Shown: positions 1 through 5,437, counted from the first letter of the stretch. The stretch: DNA of 16,159 nucleotides from CAVTJX01 sp963735175 (GCA_963735175.1 CAVTJX010000006.1:1-16159); one strand, 5' to 3'. Made by a program: numbers and translations. The notes: generated by a model not told the origin, from the sequence alone.

Positions 1-612
1 CCCAGCAGTCCCGAGTTCCAGACTTCGAGTTCGTAGAACCGCAGTACCACCGGCTGCACCACCGAGACCACGAAATCAAACGGAAAGTCCGCCGCGTACG
101 CGGTCCAACTCAGCTCCGGCATGGATCCGACCACGTCCAGCGAATCGGGTTCGAGCAGTTCCGGCACGGCTTCGATCACCCGGAACAGATAGAGCGGGCT
201 ACGGACATAGCTGCTGTCGTCCGTGGTGCGGATACTGTCGCGGAAGGGCTGGCCAATCACCGAGCCTAAGTGCGGATCGCCGAAATAGGAACCTGCCAAG
301 CGTGCCGACCAGACGCCGCCCCCCGAGTGCCTGAGCGGCCACGGCGCATGCCCCGGATACTGCACCCAGACCGAGTCAATCACCTTATCACCCACCGCCC
401 ACGCCTCGGCCGCCACCGCGTACGTTTGCGCCTGAGGACTCTGCATAGTATGCACAGAGTAGACGCGGGTGACAAACGCCTCGGGGGCATCGACAGGGGG
501 GGAGAGGGAGGTAATGATCGGAGTCGGGATCGAGTGGATTGACATGCGCGGGCTTACAGCCAGCGCACATTAACCACAGAATCGCGAGCAGCCAGAAGGT
601 CCGGCAAAGCAC
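1..612 (-). CDS. Secreted lipoprotein, 3' end outside window, frame broken at a C7 run
   Basis: Reading the minus strand, a GTG at 612-610 preceded by AAAGG opens a type II signal peptide: positive start (MLCR), hydrophobic core (FWLLAILWL) and lipobox CAG-C near residue 18, followed by KPAHVNPLDPDS. An NPLDPD motif right after the lipid Cys is familiar from lipoproteins of FCB candidate phyla. This frame degrades after LPLPP, while the next frame continues without a stop to the window edge (VDAPEAFVTRVYS ... VWNSGLL). The switch is at the C7 run (G7 on the plus strand at 496-502), and six C's would restore one frame. The mature part has no domain I recognise. It was probably one intact outer-membrane or periplasmic lipoprotein; the break is either an indel error or a contingency tract. 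The gene is divergent from the neighbour at 880. Confidence 0.72.
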
Positions 613-746
613 GAGTCGGCAACCTTTATACTTTGTAAATAAATAAATAGCGACGACGATTGCAGAATGAACGGAACACAGAATCGACCGCAGCAGGAAA
701 AACCGGGTCACGTTATGCGCAACCGTGCTGCCCATTGCTCAGGTGT

Positions 747-760
747 ATGCACATGTGCAT
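747..760. promoter_or_regulatory. 14-bp perfect palindrome between divergent genes
   Basis: ATGCACATGTGCAT equals its own reverse complement. It lies in the 267-bp spacer between the divergent lipoprotein (start 612) and the alkyltransferase-like gene (start 880), upstream of the latter's promoter. The position suits a dimeric regulator's operator, but no regulator is linked to it here. The rest of the 613-821 spacer shows nothing I can name. Confidence 0.35.
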
Positions 761-821
761 GGGCTGCACGTTTTCGGTTCTGAATGGGAGTGGTTTACAA
801 GAACCGCGCCAGCGAAAGAGC

Positions 822-850
822 TTGACATTGCGCGGCTGGTCGTTGATATT
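822..850 (+). promoter_or_regulatory. Sigma70-like promoter for the alkyltransferase-like gene
   Basis: TTGACA (822-827), a 17-nt spacer, then GATATT (845-850). The -35 is a perfect consensus and the -10 matches four of six. Transcription would begin near 857, leaving a leader of about 23-30 nt before the start codon at 880/886. Confidence 0.6.
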
Positions 851-879
851 CAAGGTATCACTTTGCTTGTTAAAAGGAA

Positions 880-1218
880 ATGGGATTGACAGCATCATCC
901 AACTCCACGTACCGGCGGATCTATGCCGTGGTGAAGCGGATACCCCGGGGCCGCGTGGCTACTTACGGCCAGATTGCCGCGCTGGCCGGCTTTCCCGCCC
1001 AGGCCCGCCTCGCGGGCTATGCCCTCTTCGCCCTGCGCGAGGCGTTAGACCCAGCCGTCCCGTGGCATCGCGTCATTAATGCCCGCGGTGGGATCTCACT
1101 CGGCGAGTTCGACGGCGCGGAGTTGCAGCGCGAACTCCTCGAGGCCGAAGGGATCGAATTCAAGCCCAATGGCTGCGTAGATCTGGAGCGGTTCCGTTGG
1201 GTTCCGCGAAAACGCTGA
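880..1218 (+). CDS. Alkyltransferase-like (ATL) DNA repair protein, Cys-less MGMT homologue
   Basis: A 112-residue protein matching the DNA-binding domain of O6-alkylguanine-DNA alkyltransferase: IPRGRVATYGQIAALAG (22-37), then PWHRVIN (61-67), then a GG...EFDG region. In repair-active MGMT/Ogt the motif is PCHRV with the acceptor Cys. Here it is Trp62, the hallmark of the ATL family (E. coli YbaZ, S. pombe Atl1). ATL proteins bind and flip O6-alkylguanine and hand the lesion to nucleotide excision repair without removing the alkyl group. Arg43 (QARLAG) sits where the family's intercalating arginine finger is expected. The length fits stand-alone ATLs. The ATG at 880 is only about 2 nt from AAAGGA; the in-frame TTG at 886 has better spacing and may be the true start. 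It appears monocistronic. Confidence 0.9.
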   Translation: MGLTASSNSTYRRIYAVVKRIPRGRVATYGQIAALAGFPAQARLAGYALFALREALDPAVPWHRVINARGGISLGEFDGAELQRELLEAEGIEFKPNGCVDLERFRWVPRKR

Positions 1219-1258
1219 AACTCTGAAACGCTGAAATCAATACTTCCAAAAACAAATG

Positions 1259-1326
1259 CTTAGGCGGCGGGCTCAGCCCCGCCGCCTTTGTGTGGCGGAG
1301 CAACGGGGCAGAGCCCGTTGCCTAAG
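1259..1326. terminator. Paired GC-rich hairpins (terminator or REP-like structure)
   Basis: Hairpin 1 has a 10-bp perfect stem AGGCGGCGGG / CCCGCCGCCT (1262-1271 with 1278-1287), followed by TTTGTG. Hairpin 2 has an 8-bp stem GCAACGGG / CCCGTTGC (1300-1307 with 1314-1321). Flanking CTTA (1259-1262) and TAAG (1323-1326) can pair, closing a three-way junction around both. It lies 40 nt after the ATL stop and could end that transcript, though the T tract is weak. The symmetric design also resembles a REP/BIME-type intergenic repeat. Confidence 0.5.
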
Positions 1327-1349
1327 CCGTTAAGGGTTCCTTGCGGCTC

Positions 1350-1378
1350 TTGACTCGCGGCCAAAATTTTTGTATATT
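1350..1378 (+). promoter_or_regulatory. Sigma70-like promoter of the five-paralog operon
   Basis: TTGACT (1350-1355), exactly 17 nt, then TATATT (1373-1378); each box matches consensus at five of six positions. Transcription should begin near 1385, about 48 nt before the first ATG. It overlaps an array of CAAA...TTTG dyads, which implies regulated use. Confidence 0.7.
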
Positions 1379-1407
1379 CAAACAAGTTTGCAACGCAAAC
1401 CAGTTTG
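1362..1407. promoter_or_regulatory. Three inverted repeats with a 17-bp period over the promoter (operator candidate)
   Basis: CAAAATTTTTG (1362-1372), CAAACAAGTTTG (1379-1390) and CAAACCAGTTTG (1396-1407) begin exactly 17 bp apart. The last two are clear CAAAC-NN-GTTTG dyads; the first is a degenerate version in the -35/-10 spacer. They cover the spacer, the start site and the early leader, where bound dimers would repress. The obvious candidate ligand is the winged-helix protein encoded last in the operon (4901-5227), giving autoregulation. That link is inference. Confidence 0.5.
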
Positions 1408-1432
1408 ATGAACGCAAAAGGGGATCCCCACA

Positions 1433-2032
1433 ATGAGCGCAATCGACGACCGGCAACAGTTGGAAGAAAAGATTTATCAGGACTATAGCCGGGATGGGAT
1501 GGGTGAGACACTCATGGGAATTGGCCTACTGATCGGCAGCCTGTCCATGACGGAGCATTTTTATCAGGCGGCCCCGTTTCTACCAATAATTCTAATCTTC
1601 ATCGGCCAGGCATGGCGAAAAAGGATCACCTATCCCAGGTTAGGTTACGCGGAAATCGTGGCGAAAAAGCGCACGACCCCCAAGCGGGGGATTCTGCTGA
1701 TCCTGGTGACGGCGCTCCTTCTCCTCGCGGTGGCAAGTACGGCCTTCATGCATGCGACTCGCGGCTCAACCCCATTGCCGCATGACAAGCTGTTGCTGGG
1801 CGCGATCATCGCGGCGATCATCGCCGGAGCGGGCATCGCCCTGCGCTTGAAATCCGTCTGGGTGGTGGCTGTCCTTATGCTGGGCTTCTTTGCCATCGCG
1901 GATTATTGGCAATTCAGCGCGGGCTGGGCCATGGCGGCGGCGGGCGTGATTATGCTGGGAATGGGTCTGCTGCGCCTGCGCCGCTTTGTGCGCGACAACC
2001 CGGTGCTGGAGGGCGCTGATGGCCACAACTGA
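1433..2032 (+). CDS. Uncharacterised multi-pass membrane protein, paralog 1 (short type)
   Basis: A 199-residue protein opening the operon. Residues 17-27 are DYSRDGMGETL, the family's N-terminal motif, ahead of predicted membrane segments at about 28-40 and 46-61. KRITYPRLGYAEI (63-75) is the central signature and lies in a basic loop. Further hydrophobic segments lie at about 87-105, 119-136, 141-157 and 163-180, then LRLRRFVRDNPVLEGADGHN closes the protein (180-199). I recall unnamed bacterial membrane proteins carrying a similar TYPR.GY motif but know no function. There is no signal peptide and there are no catalytic residues I recognise. The start follows AAAAGGGG with about 9 nt spacing. 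Its last 14 nt overlap the next gene. It groups with paralogs 3 and 5 through a D-Y-[WY]-x3-G-W-like segment (157-165). Confidence 0.8.
   Translation: MSAIDDRQQLEEKIYQDYSRDGMGETLMGIGLLIGSLSMTEHFYQAAPFLPIILIFIGQAWRKRITYPRLGYAEIVAKKRTTPKRGILLILVTALLLLAVASTAFMHATRGSTPLPHDKLLLGAIIAAIIAGAGIALRLKSVWVVAVLMLGFFAIADYWQFSAGWAMAAAGVIMLGMGLLRLRRFVRDNPVLEGADGHN
2008..2021 (+). promoter_or_regulatory. RBS and start of paralog 2 embedded in the paralog 1 C-terminus
   Basis: GGAG (2008-2011), 7 nt, then ATG (2019-2021), all within the final L-E-G-A-D codons of paralog 1. This is the only junction of the five without the upstream CCTCC that could pair with the GGAG. Confidence 0.7.
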
Positions 2033-2816
2033 GCCCGTATTGAAACCGCCCAGCCTGGAGAATGACACAGACCTTACATCTTTCCGCAGTGAACTGCTTG
2101 CGAAAATTCATCGCGACCATAGCCGTGATGGTTCGGGGGAGATGATCTTAGCGGGTGCTGCCGTGGCAGTGGGATGGGTGATCTCCCGTTGGGGAACCAA
2201 TGTCATCTACTACACGGGGATGCCGCTCATCGTGCTCGGACTCATTGTGGCAAGTATTTTCATATCTTTATGGGCCTGGAAACGATACATCACCATTCCC
2301 CGCATCGGCTGGGCGAGGTTTGCCATGCCCAAATTCAAAGACCGCCCGGCGTGGCAGCGGCCCTTTCTTCTTTATCAGGCATCGCGGGATCTTATGACGC
2401 CGCGACCACTGCGCCCTCTATGGGCACGAGTGCTACTTGGCATCTTGAACTTTGTTGCGGCGGTCGCATTGATGCTCCTTATAATCTTAGCTTATGCCAA
2501 ATGGGCTCCGGCTGCGAGTGGGAGGGAATCGCTTGAATTCGAGAGCCGGCAGTTTCTTTTCCAAATGGTCTTGATGATGGCAATCTTCCCGCGGTTCTCC
2601 ATGTTTCCGCGCGGCTATGACCGGCCTTGGTCCTTGCGCAATTGTCTCGATGCGGTTCTCGGAGTCGGCCTGTACCTTACTGTGGATCTCCTGACGCAAA
2701 GCCCCGCGCAGGCCCTCGTCGCAGTTGGTGGCACATTTTTCGGTCTGGCCGCCTTCCGTGTTCGTCGCTTCCTCCGCGATTACCCCAAACTGGAGAGCGC
2801 CGATGCCCAGCACTGA
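2019..2816 (+). CDS. Uncharacterised multi-pass membrane protein, paralog 2 (long type)
   Basis: 265 residues from the ATG at 2019; the open frame extends upstream but the family alignment and embedded RBS fix this start. N-terminal motif HRDHSRDGSGEMI (31-43), membrane segments about 44-56 and 66-86, central motif KRYITIPRIGWARF (88-101). Then comes an extension absent from the short type, rich in Arg/Pro/Trp (about 105-135: DRPAWQRPFLLYQ...), followed by more hydrophobic segments (about 137-160, 178-192, 209-225, 231-246) and RRFLRDYPKLESADAQH (249-265). It shares VDLLTQSP (222-229) with paralog 4 (TDLLTQSP), which defines the long subfamily. It overlaps paralogs 1 and 3 by 14 nt each, so translation is probably coupled. 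Function unknown. Confidence 0.8.
   Translation: MATTEPVLKPPSLENDTDLTSFRSELLAKIHRDHSRDGSGEMILAGAAVAVGWVISRWGTNVIYYTGMPLIVLGLIVASIFISLWAWKRYITIPRIGWARFAMPKFKDRPAWQRPFLLYQASRDLMTPRPLRPLWARVLLGILNFVAAVALMLLIILAYAKWAPAASGRESLEFESRQFLFQMVLMMAIFPRFSMFPRGYDRPWSLRNCLDAVLGVGLYLTVDLLTQSPAQALVAVGGTFFGLAAFRVRRFLRDYPKLESADAQH
2771..2805 (+). promoter_or_regulatory. Embedded RBS/start of paralog 3 with possible SD-masking stem
   Basis: GGAG (2792-2795), 7 nt, ATG (2803-2805). CCTCC at 2771-2775 can pair with the GGAG (4 bp here) across a 16-nt loop. All of it lies inside the paralog 2 codons for L-R-D-Y-P-K-L-E-S-A-D. Confidence 0.5.
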
Positions 2817-3471
2817 CCGTGAACCCTCGCCGCCTTTGCCGGAATTCAACCCGGCGCTGGACTTTGACCGGCCGTTCACGCGCTATCGTCTCTTCAACAA
2901 CTTCACCGCGGAACAGAACCGCGACGGATTCATCGAGACGATTCTGGGGGGCATTGTACTCTTTACCGGGATCACCAGTCTGTTGGGCTGGAATCCGGTC
3001 ATCGGTTTAGGTATAGGCGTCCCGCTGTTCTTCATGTTCCCGCTCTGGAAACGGCGCATCACCTACCCGCGTCTGGGCTATGTCCGTTTCACCGCGGCCG
3101 TGCTGCGCCCGTGGGCGTGGGCGCGCGAAGTGGGGTGGATGTTCCTCTTTGGCGTGCTGAACGCTGCTGGAATGACCTATGCCGAGCGCGTGGTCGAGCA
3201 GGGAAACCGGGATGCGGTGACGTTGGAACGGATGATGGTCTGCGCCATCGTGTCCTACGCGCTTTCCGCTGCCATCATTCGCCCGCGCCGGAAAGCGTGG
3301 GCCGTGGCCGTCTTGATACTGGGGCTGATGCTGCTGACGGATTATTACCACATCGCTGGCGGCTGGACGCTCTGTATGATCGGCCTGGGTTCCATCGCCG
3401 CCGGTCTCCTGAAACTCCGCCGCTTCCTCCGCGATTATCCCCTTCTGGAGGCCTACGATGTCCAAAACTGA
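2803..3471 (+). CDS. Uncharacterised multi-pass membrane protein, paralog 3 (short type)
   Basis: 222 residues. A Pro-rich cytoplasmic-looking leader (1-25) precedes the N-terminal motif EQNRDGFIETILGG (37-50), where SRDG has become NRDG. Membrane segments lie at about 49-63 and 67-82, and the central signature KRRITYPRLGYVRF at 83-96. Then a short basic loop and segments at about 110-125, 145-159, 166-179 and 188-202, ending LKLRRFLRDYPLLEAYDVQN (203-222). The LTDYYHIAGGW stretch (178-188) aligns with IADYWQFSAGW of paralog 1. A basic RPRRKAW loop before the penultimate segment is shared in kind with paralogs 1 (RLKSVW) and 5 (RLKHLW). It overlaps its neighbours by 14 nt on both sides. The start is set by the embedded RBS; function unknown. 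Confidence 0.8.
   Translation: MPSTDREPSPPLPEFNPALDFDRPFTRYRLFNNFTAEQNRDGFIETILGGIVLFTGITSLLGWNPVIGLGIGVPLFFMFPLWKRRITYPRLGYVRFTAAVLRPWAWAREVGWMFLFGVLNAAGMTYAERVVEQGNRDAVTLERMMVCAIVSYALSAAIIRPRRKAWAVAVLILGLMLLTDYYHIAGGWTLCMIGLGSIAAGLLKLRRFLRDYPLLEAYDVQN
3426..3460 (+). promoter_or_regulatory. Embedded RBS/start of paralog 4 with possible SD-masking stem
   Basis: CCTCC (3426-3430) is complementary to GGAGG (3447-3451) across a 16-nt loop; 7 nt after GGAG comes ATG (3458-3460). A ribosome translating paralog 3 would open the stem and expose the site. Confidence 0.5.
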
Positions 3472-4235
3472 GCCTATCGTCAATCCGGAAAATGAGCCGA
3501 ACCTTGCCGCCGATCCGGAGCGCCTGTTAGGGAAAGTTGCGCGCGAGCACCGCCGGGATGGGGCGACGGATGCCATGCTGGGTGGCCTGTTCCTGACGGT
3601 GGGACTTATCCACGCCCGTTGGGGCAGTTCGGCTTTTGACTCGGGAATTGCCCCGCTCGGGACTCTTTTGCTGGCCATTGCGGTGCTGGTTCTGATGCTC
3701 TGGCTCTGGAAACAGAAAATCACGTATCCCCGCCTCGGATACGCGAAGATCGTAACACCCCAGTGGCGCGGCCGCAAGCCGTGGGAAGTGCCCTTTATTT
3801 ACTATTCGTTTCTCGGCGAGTTGGCTATGCGCCGCCGGGCACAGTCGGCCGGTTCGAGGATCGGAATGCAGGTGCTGGGGCTTGTCATGCTGGTGGCGAT
3901 GCTATTCCTTCGGACAGAGGCTGTACTCGATCGTTGCCACGCTTGTCGCGGGCAATGTGCCGCTCGATCTGCTGTACCGGCGCGACAGCTTCAAATTTGT
4001 CTGGCTGATGTGTCTGATTCTGGTAATCCCAATTCTTGGGCAGGCGCAGACCCGGTTCGTGATGTGGACGGCTGGTCTGGTACTGGGATTGTATGTGGCA
4101 ACCGATCTGCTGACACAAAGCCCGGTCTGGGCCTTTCTCGTGACCGGCAACGTGTTTCTGCTGATTGGTATAGTGCGGTTGATCAATTTCCTCCGCAACT
4201 ACCCGATTCTGGAGGTCGCTGATGACGCGCAATGA
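3458..4235 (+). CDS. Uncharacterised multi-pass membrane protein, paralog 4 (long type), one frameshift
   Basis: N-terminal motif EHRRDGATDAMLGG (30-43), membrane segments about 42-52 and 64-83, central signature KQKITYPRLGYAKI (85-98), then the long-type insert WRGRKPWEVPFIYYSF. After ...LVMLVAMLFL (near 3910) the frame becomes meaningless (RTEAVLDRCHACRG), while the frame one base on continues the family: GQRLYSIVATLVAGN ... ATDLLTQSPVWAF ... INFLRNYPILEVADDAQ, with its stop at 4233-4235. Dropping one base between about 3902 and 3920 gives 258 residues, close to paralog 2 (265). The downstream part keeps the 14-nt overlap and embedded RBS for paralog 5, so the gene is probably intact in the organism. 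If the break is real, paralog 5 and the regulator would lose translational coupling. Confidence 0.75.
4190..4224 (+). promoter_or_regulatory. Embedded RBS/start of paralog 5 with possible SD-masking stem
   Basis: CCTCC (4190-4194), 16-nt loop, GGAGG (4211-4215), ATG (4222-4224). The geometry is identical to the other junctions although the surrounding codons have diverged (I-N-F-L-R-N-Y-P-I-L-E). Confidence 0.5.
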
Positions 4236-4911
4236 ACCCAATCTGAATTCTGCGACGGCGGACTTTGCGAAAGAGCAGGAGTTGCTGCAGGTAAAACTCC
4301 TTCGGGATTACAGCCGCGACGGACTATTTGAAACCCTCTTCGGCTGGATGCACGTGTGGGCGGCCGCCTTGTTGCTTTCCAATCTCCGCGCGGCCATAGG
4401 CCCTCACTATGCGAACCTCATTTTGGATACCCTCTTCATTATGGGCATCATTCTCCTCGGTAGGCTGCTCGGTCGGGCGTGGTTGATGCGAATTACCTAT
4501 CCCCGGTTGGGCTTTGCCAGTTTCACCACGTTTTGGCAGTGGAGTCAAGGTCGGAAGCGGCTGTGGGTGAAGATCCTGCAATCGGTTGTAATCCTCACGC
4601 TGTTCGATTTTTTACTGGGAATGCTGGTCCCGGAGCGTTCGAAAGGACCGTGGGATCTTTTACCTGCCGAGAGTATCTTTCGCATGTCGATTGCTTTCAT
4701 GCTAACTTTTGGCATTGTTTGGCTGCGCCTGAAACATCTCTGGATCATTGCCGCTGCGCTGACTGGTCTGCTCGTCCTGGCTCACTTCCAGCATCTCGAT
4801 CCCAGTTGGGCCATTGGGATCGTCGGCCTCATACTGCTCGCCATTGGTCTGGTGAAGCTGCGCCGCTTCCTCCGCGACTACCCCCTGCTGGAGGCCGACG
4901 ATGCCTCGTGA
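4222..4911 (+). CDS. Uncharacterised multi-pass membrane protein, paralog 5 (short type)
   Basis: 229 residues. N-terminal motif LRDYSRDGLFETLFGW (27-42), membrane segments about 41-56 and 66-85, central signature MRITYPRLGFASF (89-101), an aromatic/basic loop (FWQWSQGRKRLW), then segments at about 117-136, 153-168, 172-187 and 196-210, ending VKLRRFLRDYPLLEADDAS (211-229). LAHFQHLDPSW (185-195) replaces the DYW...GW segment of paralogs 1 and 3, so this is the most diverged short-type copy. It lacks the long-type insert and the DLLTQSP block. It overlaps paralog 4 by 14 nt and the regulator by 11 nt. Function unknown. Conserved charged motifs on both sides of the membrane core suggest a scaffold or assembly role rather than an enzyme (inference). 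Confidence 0.8.
   Translation: MTRNEPNLNSATADFAKEQELLQVKLLRDYSRDGLFETLFGWMHVWAAALLLSNLRAAIGPHYANLILDTLFIMGIILLGRLLGRAWLMRITYPRLGFASFTTFWQWSQGRKRLWVKILQSVVILTLFDFLLGMLVPERSKGPWDLLPAESIFRMSIAFMLTFGIVWLRLKHLWIIAAALTGLLVLAHFQHLDPSWAIGIVGLILLAIGLVKLRRFLRDYPLLEADDAS
4869..4903 (+). promoter_or_regulatory. Embedded RBS/start of the regulator with possible SD-masking stem
   Basis: CCTCC (4869-4873), 16-nt loop, GGAGG (4890-4894), ATG (4901-4903). A flanking G-U pair can extend the stem to 6 bp. The regulator thus uses the same initiation device as the paralogs although its protein is unrelated. Confidence 0.5.
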
Positions 4912-5227
4912 TGAAGGCGGCAGCAAGGGCTCGATGGTGCCCGAGATTGATCCCGTGGTTCATGCTCCGGCCCGGCTGACGATTATGGGGATCCTGCATG
5001 TGGTCGAAGGAGCCGATTTCGTGTTTCTGATGCGCCAGACGGGCCTCACGCGAGGGAACCTCTCGACGCACCTGTCAAAGCTCGAAGCGGCCGGCTATGT
5101 GACTGTAGAAAAGAAGTTTGTCGAGCGGGTTCCGCGGACGCTGCTGCGTTTGACCGAGGCGGGCCGGGATGCCCTGCGCAAATACCGCCAGCAGATGCGC
5201 AAGGCCCTGGGCGAGCTGCCGGAATAG
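4901..5227 (+). CDS. Winged-helix transcriptional regulator (HTH_34-like), last gene of the paralog operon
   Basis: 108 residues. After a disordered basic start, residues 20-105 form one winged helix: VVHAPARLTIMGIL, then GADFVFLMRQTGLTRGNLSTHLSKLEAAGYV (helix 2, turn and recognition helix about 37-67), then a beta wing VEKKFVERVPRTLLRLT (69-85) and a C-terminal helix GRDALRKYRQQMRKAL. This is the pattern of the short ArsR/MarR-like winged-helix family PF13601. These act as dimers, usually as local repressors. No metal-binding Cys/His cluster is visible, so ligand sensing is unclear. Its gene overlaps paralog 5 by 11 nt and is translated from an RBS inside it, tying its dose to the membrane proteins. 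The dyad array at 1362-1407 is its probable target (inference). Confidence 0.88.
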   Translation: MPRDEGGSKGSMVPEIDPVVHAPARLTIMGILHVVEGADFVFLMRQTGLTRGNLSTHLSKLEAAGYVTVEKKFVERVPRTLLRLTEAGRDALRKYRQQMRKALGELPE

Positions 5228-5354
5228 CGGACCCTCAGGTGGCTTGCCTCTCCGCGTGGAATAACCGGGGCTTTAAGTGCGTCCCAAGGTGCCAACCCGT
5301 CTGAATTTGCCACAAAGTGGCGGTTTCCGGTCGATTCTCTCCGCAGACTGTCGG

Positions 5355-5383
5355 TTGACTATGCGGTGGAATATGTGTAAGTT
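5355..5383 (+). promoter_or_regulatory. Possible promoter ahead of the desaturase
   Basis: TTGACT (5355-5360), 17 nt, TAAGTT (5378-5383). The -10 is poor. Start would fall near 5390, exactly where the 5390-5422 hairpin begins. The 5228-5354 stretch before it holds only a small GCCAC-AAA-GTGGC hairpin (5309-5321) with no T tract. Confidence 0.3.
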
Positions 5384-5389
5384 GAACAT

Positions 5390-5422
5390 TACCCCCTTCA
5401 ACAGTCGGAGGGGGTATTTTTT
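5390..5422 (+). terminator. Terminator-like hairpin 15 nt before the desaturase start (terminator or attenuator)
   Basis: TACCCCC (5390-5396), a 13-nt loop, GGGGGTA (5410-5416), then six T's (5417-5422). It could end the upstream operon, but only 15 nt, including the GGAG at 5427-5430, separate it from the desaturase ATG at 5438. There is no room for a promoter after it. A leader hairpin or attenuator controlling the desaturase is therefore possible. Confidence 0.55.
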
Positions 5423-5437
5423 GGATGGAGACAGCAT

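Noticed and set aside
490..510. Programmed ribosomal frameshifting as a shared explanation for the broken genes
   Set aside because: The break sites share no slippery heptamer, downstream structure or direction (both extra and missing bases are inferred). Indel error explains all of them more simply.
270..542. Plus-strand 90-aa open frame opposite the lipoprotein
   Set aside because: Arg-rich, low-complexity product without family resemblance. The minus strand carries the coherent coding signal (continuous proline/acidic lipoprotein sequence).
660..1079. Plus-strand 139-aa open frame overlapping the ATL start
   Set aside because: It covers the promoter and then the ATL gene in another frame; the product is typical shadow sequence.
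2487..2879. Minus-strand open frames across the paralog operon (also 3007-3777 and 3885-4241)
   Set aside because: Long only because of GC-rich codon structure on the other strand; no family features. The plus-strand frames align with each other.
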